A program made the translations under genes and the position numbers. Below the pieces are notes generated by a model that worked only from the letters and a program-made list of their open reading frames with translations, ran no database searches and was not told the DNA's origin. From GCA-2748575 sp965222725 (GTDB taxonomy: Bacteria; Pseudomonadota; Gammaproteobacteria; Pseudomonadales; Ketobacteraceae): a DNA stretch of 64,000 nt. The stretch is taken from contig OZ244969.1 in NCBI GenBank assembly GCA_965222725.1, positions 2,728,001 to 2,792,000 on the forward strand, in the 5' to 3' direction. Positions 1 to 8,712 of the stretch are shown here, one piece after another. How positions within the stretch are numbered: the stretch's first letter is position 1; each line of letters begins with the position of its first letter.

Positions 1-407
1 AAATGAAGCACATCATTTCCAAGTGCGAGGAAGCCGGTAACGACAAGATCATTCTTTGCGAGCGCGGCAGCTCCTTTGGTTATAACAACCTGGTGGTGGA
101 TATGCTGGGCTTTGGCGTTATGAAACAGTTCAACTGCCCACTGTTTTTTGATGTGACCCATTCGCTGCAGCAACCCGGTGGCCGTGCTGATTCGGCCGGT
201 GGCCGCCGTGCCCAGGTAACCGAGCTGGCCCGTTCCGGTATGGCTTTGGGACTGGCGGGGCTGTTTCTGGAAGCCCACCCGGATCCGGAAAACGCCAAAT
301 GCGATGGCCCCTGTGCATTACGCCTTTCAAAACTGGAGCCTTTCCTGGCCCAGATCAAAGCGATTGATGATCTCGTTAAAGGGTTTGAACCCATCGATAC
401 GAAGTAG
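1..407 (+). CDS. kdsA: KDO-8-phosphate synthase, C-terminal part (5' end outside window)
   Basis: 3-deoxy-D-manno-octulosonate 8-phosphate synthase condenses phosphoenolpyruvate with arabinose 5-phosphate in the cytoplasm, an early step of lipopolysaccharide core synthesis. Only about the last 134 residues are present, roughly half of the usual 280. Family segments visible are CERGSSFGYNNLVVDM, the DVTHSLQQPGG stretch and the conserved LFLEAHPDPENAKCDGP block near the C-terminus that carries metal and substrate ligands. It lies 57 bp upstream of eno, the same order as in Pseudomonas (pyrG-kdsA-eno). The gene enters from the left edge, so the first in-frame ATG (position 3) is internal and not the true start. 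Confidence 0.96.
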   Translation, partial: MKHIISKCEEAGNDKIILCERGSSFGYNNLVVDMLGFGVMKQFNCPLFFDVTHSLQQPGGRADSAGGRRAQVTELARSGMALGLAGLFLEAHPDPENAKCDGPCALRLSKLEPFLAQIKAIDDLVKGFEPIDTK

Positions 408-464
408 CTGAATACAATAATTGAATATTGACATAGCATCCTGAAATTAAATGGAGTGAGGTAA

Positions 465-1763
465 ATGGCTAAGATCGCTCAAATCCGAGCAAGAGAAGTG
501 TTGGATTCCCGTGGTAACCCAACCGTAGAAGCAGATGTGATTCTGGAATCCGGTGCTGCAGGTTTTGCCTGTGCTCCTTCCGGTGCCTCCACCGGTTCCC
601 GCGAAGCCCTGGAGCTGCGTGACGGTGACAAATCCCGTTACCTCGGCAAGGGTGTGCTGAATGCCGTTAACTTTATTAACAACGACATTCAGAAATTGCT
701 GGCCGGTAAAGATGCACTGGATCAGCGTGCCATCGACCAGGCCATGATTGATGCCGATGGTACCGAAAACAAATCCAAGTTCGGCGCCAACGCCATTCTG
801 GCGGTATCACTGGCCACCGCCAAAGCGGCTGCCGTGGAAAAAGGTGTGCCCCTGTATCAGCACATTTCTGAAATCAACGACGGCAAGGCCGGCCCTTACA
901 CCATGCCTGTGCCCATGATGAACATTGTTAACGGTGGCGAGCATGCCGATAACAACGTGGATATTCAGGAATTCATGGTGCAGCCGGTGGGTGCCGCTTC
1001 TTTCCGCGAAGCCCTGCGTTGTGGCGCCGAAATTTTTCACGCTCTGAAAGCGGTATTGCAGGCCCGCGGCCTGAGCACGGCAGTGGGTGACGAAGGTGGT
1101 TTTGCGCCTAACCTGTCTTCCAACGAGGAAGCCCTGCAGGTGATTATGGAAGCCATCGAGAAGGCCGGTTACAAGGCTGGAGACGATGTGACCCTGGCAC
1201 TGGACTGCGCCGCGTCCGAATTTTACAAAGACGGCAAATACGTGCTGGCCGGTGAAGGCAAATCCTTTGATTCTGCTGGTTTTGCCGATTACCTGGCAGA
1301 CCTGTGCGACCGTTACCCTATCGTGTCCATTGAAGATGGCCTGGACGAAAGCGACTGGGACGGCTGGAAGATCCTCACCGAAAAACTGGGTGACCGGGTG
1401 CAACTGGTAGGCGACGACCTGTTCGTCACCAACACCAAAATCCTGAAAGAAGGCATCGAGAAGCACATCGGTAACTCCATTCTGATCAAGTTCAACCAGA
1501 TCGGCAGCCTCACCGAAACCCTGGAAGCCATCCAGATGGCCAAGGATGCCGGCTACACCGCCGTGATCTCACACCGTTCCGGTGAAACCGAGGATTCCAC
1601 CATTGCCGACCTGGCGGTGGCTATCGCGGCAGGCCAGATCAAAACCGGTTCCCTGTGCCGCTCCGATCGCGTTGCCAAGTACAACCAGTTGCTGCGTATC
1701 GAGGAAGCTCTGGGCGACAAGGCCGTGTACCGTGGCAAAGCCGAGTTCAAAGGGTTAAGCTAA
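465..1763 (+). CDS. eno: Enolase
   Basis: Enolase interconverts 2-phosphoglycerate and phosphoenolpyruvate in glycolysis and gluconeogenesis, and in many gammaproteobacteria it is also a degradosome component. The 432-residue length is normal for the family. Visible signatures are the N-terminal AREVLDSRGNPTVEADV motif, the GDEGGFAPNL loop with a catalytic Glu, the metal-ligand segments SIEDGLDESDWDGW and GDDLFVTN, and the C-terminal signature ILIKFNQIGSLTET with SHRSGETED. An AGTGAGG ribosome-binding site sits about 8 bp before the ATG. It follows kdsA and precedes the ftsB-ispD-ispF series, a standard gammaproteobacterial arrangement. Confidence 0.99.
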   Translation: MAKIAQIRAREVLDSRGNPTVEADVILESGAAGFACAPSGASTGSREALELRDGDKSRYLGKGVLNAVNFINNDIQKLLAGKDALDQRAIDQAMIDADGTENKSKFGANAILAVSLATAKAAAVEKGVPLYQHISEINDGKAGPYTMPVPMMNIVNGGEHADNNVDIQEFMVQPVGAASFREALRCGAEIFHALKAVLQARGLSTAVGDEGGFAPNLSSNEEALQVIMEAIEKAGYKAGDDVTLALDCAASEFYKDGKYVLAGEGKSFDSAGFADYLADLCDRYPIVSIEDGLDESDWDGWKILTEKLGDRVQLVGDDLFVTNTKILKEGIEKHIGNSILIKFNQIGSLTETLEAIQMAKDAGYTAVISHRSGETEDSTIADLAVAIAAGQIKTGSLCRSDRVAKYNQLLRIEEALGDKAVYRGKAEFKGLS

Positions 1764-1905
1764 GTCGGTATAAAGTCTGCTAAACTTTGGCGGAGAGCCC
1801 CGCTGCTCTTCGCCAGAAGCTGAGCCTGACGAAGCTCCTCAAGAAACAGCTCCTCAAGAAGCAGCCCTTTAAAAAGCAGCCCAAAAAAACAAGGCAACCT
1901 TCTCC

Positions 1906-2244
1906 ATGGCCAAAGCCGCACAACAAGAAGAAATCGCCCGCACCGGTCTGGCCGAAAACTGGCTGACCCTGCCCAGAGTGCTGTTCTGGGTGTTTGTGCT
2001 GCTGGCGGTGTCACTGCAGGCGCGTCTGTGGCTGGGCGAAGGCAGTCTGGCCGAAGTCTGGCAGCTGAAAAAGGAAATCGGTCAGCAGCAGGAAGAAAAC
2101 TATCAGTTGTCGGAACGTAACCGCCGTCTGGCCGCGGAAGTCAAAGACCTGAAACAGGGCTTGAGTGCCGTGGAAGAGCGTGCCCGGGCCCAGCTCGGCA
2201 TGGTGAAAGAAGGCGAAACCTTTTACCTGATCATCGATAAATAA
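1906..2244 (+). CDS. ftsB: Cell division protein FtsB
   Basis: FtsB is a bitopic inner-membrane divisome protein that forms the FtsQ-FtsB-FtsL complex and helps activate septal peptidoglycan synthesis. The 112-residue product has a short cytoplasmic N-terminus, one transmembrane helix around residues 25-43 (RVLFWVFVLLAVSLQARLWL) and a periplasmic coiled coil (residues about 50-90, rich in Gln, Glu and Lys), ending in the conserved RARAQLGMVKEGETFYLI box typical of DivIC/FtsB proteins. Its N-terminus is about 20 residues longer than that of Escherichia coli FtsB. The stop codon shares one base with the ispD start (TAATG), which suggests translational coupling. Confidence 0.93.
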   Translation: MAKAAQQEEIARTGLAENWLTLPRVLFWVFVLLAVSLQARLWLGEGSLAEVWQLKKEIGQQQEENYQLSERNRRLAAEVKDLKQGLSAVEERARAQLGMVKEGETFYLIIDK

Positions 2245-2945
2245 TGTCCGCACAAGCGTCTTACTGGTGCGTGGTGCCTGCAGCCGGTGTCGGCAAGCGC
2301 ATGGGCGCCGATCATCCCAAACAATACCTGTCCCTGCTGGATAAAACTGTCTGTGAGCACACCCTGTTGCGTCTGCTCAGCGTTCCTGCCATTGAAAAAA
2401 TCATCGTCTGCCTGTCCCCGGAAGATACCTGGTGGCCCCGCTTGTCGCTGCAGGGTGACCCGCGGATACTGACAGTGGAAGGCGGTCAGGAACGCTGCCA
2501 TTCGGTGCTCAACGGCTTGCATTTTCTGCGTTCGCTGGCGGCCGATCAGGACTGGGTGCTGGTGCATGATGTGGCCCGCCCCTGTGTGCGTCGTGAGGAT
2601 ATCAATACCCTGATAAACGCCACACGAGATCATAAAGACGGCGGCATACTGGCAACACCGGTGCGGGATACCTTAAAGCGCGCCGGTGAGCAGCAACAGA
2701 TCCAGGAAACCGTGGATCGTACCTGTCTCTGGCACGCGCTGACACCCCAGCTGTTCCGCGTTGGCGCACTCACCCATGCCCTGGAATCTGCTCTGGCAGC
2801 CGGTGCCACCATTACCGACGAGGCCTCCGCCATTGAATGGGCCGGTGGTGATCCGTTGCTGGTGGAAGGCCACCCGGATAACATCAAGATTACCCACCCC
2901 AGTGATCTGTCGCTGGCGCTGTTATATCTACAGCAACACCATTAA
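2244..2945 (+). CDS. ispD: 2-C-methyl-D-erythritol 4-phosphate cytidylyltransferase
   Basis: IspD attaches CMP from CTP to methylerythritol 4-phosphate, the third step of the non-mevalonate isoprenoid pathway. The 233 residues start with the nucleotide-binding signature VVPAAGVGKRMGADHPKQY (residues about 10-28, holding the glycine loop and catalytic Arg and Lys) and contain the VHDVARPCV motif near residue 108. The start overlaps the ftsB stop by one base. ispF follows 24 bp downstream, so two enzymes two steps apart in the pathway are co-transcribed. Confidence 0.98.
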   Translation: MSAQASYWCVVPAAGVGKRMGADHPKQYLSLLDKTVCEHTLLRLLSVPAIEKIIVCLSPEDTWWPRLSLQGDPRILTVEGGQERCHSVLNGLHFLRSLAADQDWVLVHDVARPCVRREDINTLINATRDHKDGGILATPVRDTLKRAGEQQQIQETVDRTCLWHALTPQLFRVGALTHALESALAAGATITDEASAIEWAGGDPLLVEGHPDNIKITHPSDLSLALLYLQQHH

Positions 2946-2969
2946 TCCCAATCCAGTCAGGAGAGTTAA

Positions 2970-3446
2970 ATGATACGAATTGGCCATGGTTACGATGTTC
3001 ACCGCTTTGGTGAGGGCGACCATGTCATGCTGGGCGGCGTGCGTATTGCGCACAATCAGGGTCTGATTGCCCATTCCGACGGGGATGTGGTTTTACACGC
3101 CCTGTGCGATGCTCTTCTAGGCGCGGCTGCCATGGGGGATATCGGTCAGCATTTTCCCGATGATGATCCCGAGTTTGAAGATGCCGACTCCCGGGCGCTG
3201 TTGCGCCATGTGGTGGGGCTGGTATCCAATGATTACTGTATCAATAACGTGGATGTGACCATCGTTGCCCAGGCCCCGAAGATGGCGCCTTATATTCCGG
3301 AAATGTGCAAACTGATTGCGTCAGATCTGACGTTGGATGTTACCCAGGTGAATGTAAAAGCCACCACCACAGAGAAGCTGGGTTTTGTCGGCCGCAAAGA
3401 GGGCATCGCTGTGCATGCAGTGGCCCTGATAGAAACCGTGGAATAG
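2970..3446 (+). CDS. ispF: 2-C-methyl-D-erythritol 2,4-cyclodiphosphate synthase
   Basis: IspF cyclises CDP-methylerythritol 2-phosphate to methylerythritol cyclodiphosphate with loss of CMP, using a zinc ion in a homotrimer. The 158-residue protein begins IRIGHGYDVHRF, whose Asp and His are the metal ligands, and carries the family signature SDGDVVLHALCDALLGAAA and the C-terminal TTTEKLGFVGRKEGI loop that contacts the cytidine. A clear GGAGAG ribosome-binding site precedes the ATG. Length and motifs are complete. Confidence 0.99.
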   Translation: MIRIGHGYDVHRFGEGDHVMLGGVRIAHNQGLIAHSDGDVVLHALCDALLGAAAMGDIGQHFPDDDPEFEDADSRALLRHVVGLVSNDYCINNVDVTIVAQAPKMAPYIPEMCKLIASDLTLDVTQVNVKATTTEKLGFVGRKEGIAVHAVALIETVE

Positions 3447-3456
3447 GTGGCCTTCC

Positions 3457-4530
3457 TTGACTGAGCATAACAGTTTGCCGGAGCATGAGGGTCTGGCTGG
3501 TTATCCGGCTCATGCTGAACTGGCTTACAGCGGCGGTGTTGCCCCCCTTGCCAGTGGCGATCTCAAAACAGCGCCTGAGGATTTTTTTGTTGAGGAAATG
3601 CTCGGCTTTGACCTGAGTGGTGAAGGCGAACATTTGTGGCTGTTTATTGAAGCCATCAACATGAACACGGATTTTCTGGTTAAGCAGCTGGCCCGCGCGT
3701 TTGCGGTGGAAAAAAAAGCAGTGAGCTTTTCCGGTAAAAAAGATCGCAGGGCCGTGACCCGGCAATGGTTCAGTCTGCACATGCCGGGTAAGTTTCCCCC
3801 GGGTCAGGCTATCGAGCTGCCTGAAACTATTCATGACGATGCCCAGGTATTACAGGCAACACTGCATCATAAAAAACTGCGGCGCGGCGCCCATCAGGCT
3901 AACCGTTTCCGTATCCGCCTGCGTCAGCTGCAGGGCTCAACTGAACCTGTCGAACAGGCATTGGCAACGGTTGCCGGGCGGGGCTTTCCCAACTATTTTG
4001 GCCCCCAACGTTTTGGTCGCAATGAAAATAATCTGGCAGAAGCGACTCAGGCGCTCACCAACCGGCGGCGCATGAAGCGTGATGTGCGGGATCGGGTTTA
4101 CTCCACGTTACGGGCCTGGGATTTTAATCGTCAGCTGAGTATGCGTGTTGCCGCTGATAACTGGCGCCGTTACCTGCCCGGTGATACGCTGCAGCTTGGC
4201 GGCAGCAACAGCGTTTTTCAGCCGGAGGCCTGGGATGATGAACTGGAAGCCCGTCTGCAAAGCGGCGACATCCAGATCGCCGGGTTGCTACCCGGTAAGG
4301 GCCGGCGTCAATTGCCGCTTGCTGATGGCTGGTATGCACCGGCCCCCGAATTGCTCGATTACCTGGTGCGCGAGCGGGTGGAGCAGGGCAATCGTCCTTT
4401 GGCTGTCATACCCGGTGATTTAAACTGGCAGTTCAATGATAATGAACTGATGCTGGAGTTTGTGTTGCCCAAAGGTGCCTACGCCACATCGCTTCTGCGG
4501 GAAGTGATCAGAATACAAGAACCGCAGTGA
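3457..4530 (+). CDS. truD: tRNA pseudouridine(13) synthase TruD
   Basis: TruD isomerises uridine 13 of tRNA-Glu to pseudouridine. The 357-residue protein has the TruD-type catalytic segment SGKKDRRAVTRQW, with the presumed catalytic Asp at about residue 96, followed by the RGAHQANRFRIRLR and NYFGPQRFG signatures. The only suitable start is TTG at 3457, preceded by AGGTGG at 3445-3450, 10 bp after the ispF stop. In most gammaproteobacteria surE follows truD, but here the next gene is pcm. Confidence 0.96.
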   Translation: MTEHNSLPEHEGLAGYPAHAELAYSGGVAPLASGDLKTAPEDFFVEEMLGFDLSGEGEHLWLFIEAINMNTDFLVKQLARAFAVEKKAVSFSGKKDRRAVTRQWFSLHMPGKFPPGQAIELPETIHDDAQVLQATLHHKKLRRGAHQANRFRIRLRQLQGSTEPVEQALATVAGRGFPNYFGPQRFGRNENNLAEATQALTNRRRMKRDVRDRVYSTLRAWDFNRQLSMRVAADNWRRYLPGDTLQLGGSNSVFQPEAWDDELEARLQSGDIQIAGLLPGKGRRQLPLADGWYAPAPELLDYLVRERVEQGNRPLAVIPGDLNWQFNDNELMLEFVLPKGAYATSLLREVIRIQEPQ

Positions 4531-4744
4531 GCTGTCTTTAATGCAGCCTTGCGCCGGTAATTGATAGTGACCAGCTGTTTTTTTGCTACAAGAAATACAA
4601 TTAGCTTTTATACTTGGAAAGATTTGGGAGTTTCTTTCGAACGCGGGCAAGGATTGAGTCCGGCTGTTGAAAGAATGTGTGATGCTGCCGATGCAGCAAT
4701 GGGAGCAGTGACAGCAAATGCTGTACAGGTGCGGGGAAGTCTGA
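4531..4744. other. Spacer between truD and pcm; surE absent
   Basis: These 214 bp lie where surE normally sits. No SurE-like sequence is visible. A 63-codon frame (4561-4752, TTG start) covers it, but its product resembles nothing I know and has no clear ribosome-binding site. There is a small GC-rich inverted repeat (TGCTGC/GCAGCA) near 4682-4700. Confidence 0.5.
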
Positions 4745-5404
4745 ATGAATAATACACAGCTGGCGGGCATTGGTATGACGTCGCAGCGAACTCGGGAAAG
4801 ATTGATACGTCGTCTGCAGGAGCAGGGCATTGATGATCCGGCGGTGGTGGATGTCATGCGTAATACACCGCGGCATATTTTTGTGGACGAAGCTCTGGCA
4901 CATCGCGCCTACGAAGATGTGGCACTGCCCATCGGTTACAGTCAGACCATTTCCCAGCCTTATATTGTTGCCCTGATGACGCAACTGCTGCTGGAAGACG
5001 GCCCCAAGGAAAAGGTGCTGGAAATCGGCACCGGCTCCGGTTATCAAACCGCTGTGCTGGCTCAACTGGTGGGCAGTGTTTTTTCCGTTGAACGTATCAA
5101 GATATTGCAGGAAAAAGCCCGGGAGCGTATTCGCCTGCTGAAACTGCGCAATGTCAGTTTTCGCTACAGCGATGGTGGCCTGGGCTGGCCTGAAAAAGCG
5201 CCTTTTGATGGCATTCTTTCCGCTGCCTCCCCGGCGCAAATTCCCCAGGAACTGTTGGATCAGCTGGCCATTGGCGGTACGCTTGTCACGCCGGTGGGAG
5301 AGGATCGTCAGGAACTGGTCGTGGTCAAGCGAACCGAAGACGGATTTGAGCGTCAAAAGGTGATCGATGTTCGCTTTGTTCCTCTCAGGTCCGGCGTTCG
5401 CTGA
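4745..5404 (+). CDS. pcm: Protein-L-isoaspartate O-methyltransferase
   Basis: PCMT uses S-adenosylmethionine to methylate isoaspartyl residues in aged proteins, starting their repair. The 219-residue protein shows the PRHIFVDEALAHRAYEDVALPIG substrate-side region, the IGYSQTISQP segment, and the SAM-binding motif I LEIGTGSGYQTAVLAQL (about residues 94-110). It sits in the classic stationary-phase cluster with nlpD and rpoS downstream. GGGGAAG at 4733-4739 is a plausible ribosome-binding site for the ATG at 4745. Confidence 0.97.
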   Translation: MNNTQLAGIGMTSQRTRERLIRRLQEQGIDDPAVVDVMRNTPRHIFVDEALAHRAYEDVALPIGYSQTISQPYIVALMTQLLLEDGPKEKVLEIGTGSGYQTAVLAQLVGSVFSVERIKILQEKARERIRLLKLRNVSFRYSDGGLGWPEKAPFDGILSAASPAQIPQELLDQLAIGGTLVTPVGEDRQELVVVKRTEDGFERQKVIDVRFVPLRSGVR

Positions 5405-5439
5405 TGCGCTAATTCGAAACTGATTAACAGGAGTACCCG

Positions 5440-6381
5440 ATGCAGGGGGGAAAAGACCGTGCCTTGTTGTTTCTGAAAGGCATGGCCATGGGAGCGGCTG
5501 ATGTGGTACCCGGCGTGTCCGGCGGTACCATTGCCTTTATCACCAATATTTACGAAACACTGATCGACAGTATTCACTCCATCGGCCCCAAGACCCTCGT
5601 CATACTGAAAAACGAAGGGATTGCCCGGGCCTGGTCCTCGTTTAACGGTAACTTCCTGCTGGTGCTGTTTCTGGGCATTCTCACCAGTGTGATTTCCCTG
5701 GCCAAACTGATCACCCATCTGCTGGACACCTATCCGGTGCTGGTCTGGTCTTTCTTTTTTGGCCTGATCATCGTCTCCGCCATTTTCGTGGGGCGCCAGA
5801 TCAGGGACTGGAATGCCCTCAAGCTGATCGGGCTGGTGTTGGGGACGGCCGCCGCCTGGCAATTATCGGAGCTGACCCCCACGGAAGTGCAGGCCACCCC
5901 GGTAATTATTTTCTTCAGCGGGGCGCTGGCCATTTGCGCCATGATTTTGCCGGGTGTATCCGGCAGCTTCATTCTGCTGATGCTGGGCATGTACAGTTAC
6001 GTACTGGGGGCCATCAAATCCCTGGATATTGCCACCATGGGCATTTTCGCCGCAGGCTGCCTGGTGGGCCTGCTGAGTTTCAGCCGCTTGCTTAACTGGC
6101 TGCTGAAGCACTACCACGAAATGACCATGGCGGTGCTCACCGGGGTGATGCTCGGTTCCCTGAACAAGGTCTGGCCCTGGAAACACACCCTGAGCTTTCG
6201 CACCAACAGCCACGGAGAGCAGGTGCCCCTGCTGCAGGAAAACGTCACACCGGCGCAGTTTTCTGAATTGATGGGGCAGGATCCACAGGTCATGGCTGGT
6301 GTCGGCCTGATGCTGGTTGCTATTCTTTTGGTAGTCAGTCTGGAGTGGGTGTCCCTGGCGGGCAACAAAAGCGCAGATTGA
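5440..6381 (+). CDS. DUF368 membrane protein (PopT-type undecaprenyl-phosphate transporter)
   Basis: This is a polytopic inner-membrane protein of 313 residues with about eight hydrophobic segments. The duplicated family signatures are visible: KGMAMGAADVVPGVSGGTIA near residue 10 and the similar ICAMILPGVSGSFILLMLGMY near residue 166, which fits an inverted-repeat transporter fold. DUF368 proteins (PopT in recent literature) have been proposed to return undecaprenyl phosphate across the membrane for envelope polymer synthesis; applying that here is inference. An AGGAG ribosome-binding site precedes the ATG. Its insertion between pcm and nlpD is seen in some marine gammaproteobacteria. Confidence 0.88.
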   Translation: MQGGKDRALLFLKGMAMGAADVVPGVSGGTIAFITNIYETLIDSIHSIGPKTLVILKNEGIARAWSSFNGNFLLVLFLGILTSVISLAKLITHLLDTYPVLVWSFFFGLIIVSAIFVGRQIRDWNALKLIGLVLGTAAAWQLSELTPTEVQATPVIIFFSGALAICAMILPGVSGSFILLMLGMYSYVLGAIKSLDIATMGIFAAGCLVGLLSFSRLLNWLLKHYHEMTMAVLTGVMLGSLNKVWPWKHTLSFRTNSHGEQVPLLQENVTPAQFSELMGQDPQVMAGVGLMLVAILLVVSLEWVSLAGNKSAD

Positions 6382-6549
6382 TCAAAAAACAACCAGTTTA
6401 ATGCGACGGACTTGGCAGTTCAGTTAGATTAAATATTTATACGGAGAGAATTTTTATTTCCTTTTGGTCTAAGTGGATTAGGTATACATGCTGAGGATGA
6501 TTTTCTATCGATATGACAAGTATTTGCCTTAATCCGGGGGAGCAGTGGC

Positions 6550-7311
6550 TTGAAGCAATTCACCCTTACCATACTCCTGATTCTTCTCTTTAGCGGGTGT
6601 ACCACCCGCTCCTACGTTCCTCTCGAAGATCGCTATCGTGCTGGAGCCCCCGTCACACAAGGGGTGCACACAGTTCGTAAAGGCGAAACCCTGTTTGCCA
6701 TTGCCTGGCGCTACCACCGTGATTACAAGGATCTGGCCCGGATTAATGGCATAAACTGGCCATACAGAATCTATCCCGGCCAGAAAATCCGGCTCGGAAA
6801 TTACGCAAATAAAGTTACAAAAGACAACAAAAATCAAACATCCGTACCAAAAGTGACGAAAACACATCGTTATAAGAAACCCGGAAATGATGCAAAACCG
6901 ATCCAAGAAAAAGTTGCAAATCAAAGAGATAAAAGGGTAAACATAGTCTGGAGTTGGCCAGCTAGGGGTTCTGTCCTTAAACGCTTTTCATCGCGGGGAA
7001 AAGTTAACAAAGGAATTACATTAGCTGGAAAACGCGGCGATCCAGTGTTCGCAGCTGCCAGCGGAGAAGTTGTCTACAGTGGCCCGGGGTTTGTCGGGTA
7101 CGGTAATCTCATCATTATCAAGCACAGTCAGACATTCCTGAGCGCATACGCACACAACAGTCGGCTTTTGGTAAAAGAAGGACAACAGGTTAAAGCCCGA
7201 CAGAAAATCGCCGAAATAGGCTCTACAGGAACCACTCGGGATCAGTTGTATTTTGAGATCCGCAGTAACGGGAAGCCGGTAGATCCGATGAGGTACTTGC
7301 CCAAACGATAA
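6550..7311 (+). CDS. nlpD: NlpD-type lipoprotein: LysM plus degenerate LytM/M23 domain
   Basis: NlpD is an outer-membrane lipoprotein that activates the amidase AmiC for septal peptidoglycan splitting. The 253 residues comprise a lipoprotein signal with lipobox (LLFSGC, Cys about residue 17), a LysM domain (about 41-83, HTVRKGETLFAIAWRYHRD), a basic linker and a C-terminal LytM fold. The catalytic metal ligands are missing: the first motif reads KGITLAG and the usual HxH is QLYFEIR, as expected of an activator with no hydrolase activity. The TTG start at 6550 follows GGGGGAGC at 6536-6543. The linker (6800-6950) is clearly more AT-rich than neighbouring genes. rpoS begins 100 bp downstream. 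Confidence 0.92.
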   Translation: MKQFTLTILLILLFSGCTTRSYVPLEDRYRAGAPVTQGVHTVRKGETLFAIAWRYHRDYKDLARINGINWPYRIYPGQKIRLGNYANKVTKDNKNQTSVPKVTKTHRYKKPGNDAKPIQEKVANQRDKRVNIVWSWPARGSVLKRFSSRGKVNKGITLAGKRGDPVFAAASGEVVYSGPGFVGYGNLIIIKHSQTFLSAYAHNSRLLVKEGQQVKARQKIAEIGSTGTTRDQLYFEIRSNGKPVDPMRYLPKR

Positions 7312-7411
7312 ATGGATGTTTTTGAGGCAAAACATTCAACTAATAAAACGGGGCCGCCGAAATATTGAAAACATGGCGGAATAAAACACATATAGCGCGG
7401 GAAAGAGACTA

Positions 7412-8440
7412 ATGATTCAAGCAGAGCGGGAGAATCTGGCGGAAGCCAGCGATCTGGAAAACTTCGAAGACGCTGCCATTGAAGAAGGTTTTGAAGAGCG
7501 GGCGGCAGAGCTTCGTGAACGTCACAAGCAAATCGAAGAAGATTACGAAGACTTTCTCAATGAGAGTGGTGCAGACCGGCGTCGGGCGGATTCCGGTTTC
7601 CACAAGAATCTGGATGCCACTCAGCTGTATCTGAACGAGATTGGCTTCTCGCCACTGTTAACACCGGAAGAAGAGGTTTACTTTGCTCGCCGTGCCTTGC
7701 GGGGCGACGAGGATGCGCGCAAGCGTATGATCGAAAGTAACCTGCGTCTGGTGGTTAAAATTGCACGCCGTTACGTGAATCGCGGCCTGTCGTTGCTGGA
7801 CCTGATTGAGGAAGGCAACCTGGGTCTGATCCGTGCGGTGGAAAAATTTGATCCGGAGCGGGGCTTCCGTTTCTCTACCTATGCCACCTGGTGGATTCGC
7901 CAAACCATTGAGCGGGCCATCATGAACCAGACCCGTACCATTCGTTTGCCCATTCACGTGGTGAAAGAACTGAATGTGTATCTGCGAGCCGCTCGTGAGC
8001 TGACCCAGAAACTGGACCACGAGCCGACTCCGGAAGAAATCGCCGAGCTGCTGGACAAGCCTCTCGATGACGTCAAGCGTATGCTGGGCCTGAATGAGCG
8101 GGTTTCTTCGGTCGATACCCCTATGGGGCATGACTCGGACAAGTCCCTGCTGGACACCATTGCCGATACCAAGAGCAATGATCCGGCGGAAGTGCTGCAG
8201 GACAGCGATCTGAAATCCAGCATTGATTACTGGCTGGATCAGCTGCCCCACAAACAGCGCGAGGTGATTGCCCGTCGCTTTGGTCTGCGTGGCTACGAAA
8301 TGAGCACTCTGGAAGAAGTGGGCCGGGAAATTGGCCTTACCCGTGAACGGGTACGCCAGATTCAGGTGGAAGCCCTGAAGCGCCTGCGTGACGTACTGGA
8401 AAAACAGGGCCTCACCGGTGAGTCTATCTTTGGTGAATAA
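7412..8440 (+). CDS. rpoS: RNA polymerase sigma factor RpoS
   Basis: Sigma-38 directs RNA polymerase to stationary-phase and general stress promoters. The 342-residue protein has an acidic N-terminal extension, region 1.2 (DATQLYLNEIGFSPLLTPEEE), region 2 with RLVVKIARRYVNRGLSLLDL and RGFRFSTYATWWIRQTIERA, region 3, and region 4 ending in the HTH TLEEVGREIGLTRERVRQIQ. It lies directly after nlpD, as in enterics and pseudomonads, where rpoS promoters commonly lie inside nlpD. A strong terminator follows at 8466. Confidence 0.99.
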   Translation: MIQAERENLAEASDLENFEDAAIEEGFEERAAELRERHKQIEEDYEDFLNESGADRRRADSGFHKNLDATQLYLNEIGFSPLLTPEEEVYFARRALRGDEDARKRMIESNLRLVVKIARRYVNRGLSLLDLIEEGNLGLIRAVEKFDPERGFRFSTYATWWIRQTIERAIMNQTRTIRLPIHVVKELNVYLRAARELTQKLDHEPTPEEIAELLDKPLDDVKRMLGLNERVSSVDTPMGHDSDKSLLDTIADTKSNDPAEVLQDSDLKSSIDYWLDQLPHKQREVIARRFGLRGYEMSTLEEVGREIGLTRERVRQIQVEALKRLRDVLEKQGLTGESIFGE

Positions 8441-8465
8441 TCCCTGATCCGCTGATCAACACCTC

Positions 8466-8491
8466 AAGGGCTGCAGATGCAGCCCTTTTTT
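8466..8491 (+). terminator. rpoS intrinsic terminator
   Basis: A perfect 10-bp stem (AAGGGCTGCA/TGCAGCCCTT) with a 2-base loop runs into a T tract 25 bp after the rpoS stop codon. Confidence 0.9.
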
Positions 8492-8512
8492 GTGCCTGAC
8501 CCAAAATCAGCC

Positions 8513-8563
8513 TGTAGGAAAAACGCCTGTTTGTTTGTGAGATATTTCCTACATTGCTGTAGG
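8513..8563 (+). promoter_or_regulatory. Putative upstream activating region of the first Csr RNA
   Basis: TGTAGG occurs at 8513 and again at 8558, and the second copy forms the perfect inverted repeat CCTACATTGCTGTAGG (8548-8563). The same pair, with the same 45-bp spacing, lies upstream of the second RNA at 9229/9274. In pseudomonads, Rsm RNA genes carry a GacA-bound palindrome (TGTAAG-N6-CTTACA) roughly 180 bp upstream of transcription. Distance and half-site resemble that, but the spacing differs, so assignment to GacA or an orthologue is inference. Confidence 0.55.
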
Positions 8564-8712
8564 CGGAAGTCGCAAATCTCTCCCGGAATCCATCCCTTGG
8601 ATTTTTAAGTGGCTGAAAAATATAGATATTTTTTCGAGTATGCCAAGTGGTATATCTTCCCCCCTTTTAATAACCTTATTGAGCACCGTCAGGATTTTGA
8701 TAAAGTACACCC

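Noticed and set aside
4561..4752. 63-codon frame between truD and pcm
   Set aside because: TTG start without a ribosome-binding site, no recognisable protein features, and it overlaps the pcm start.
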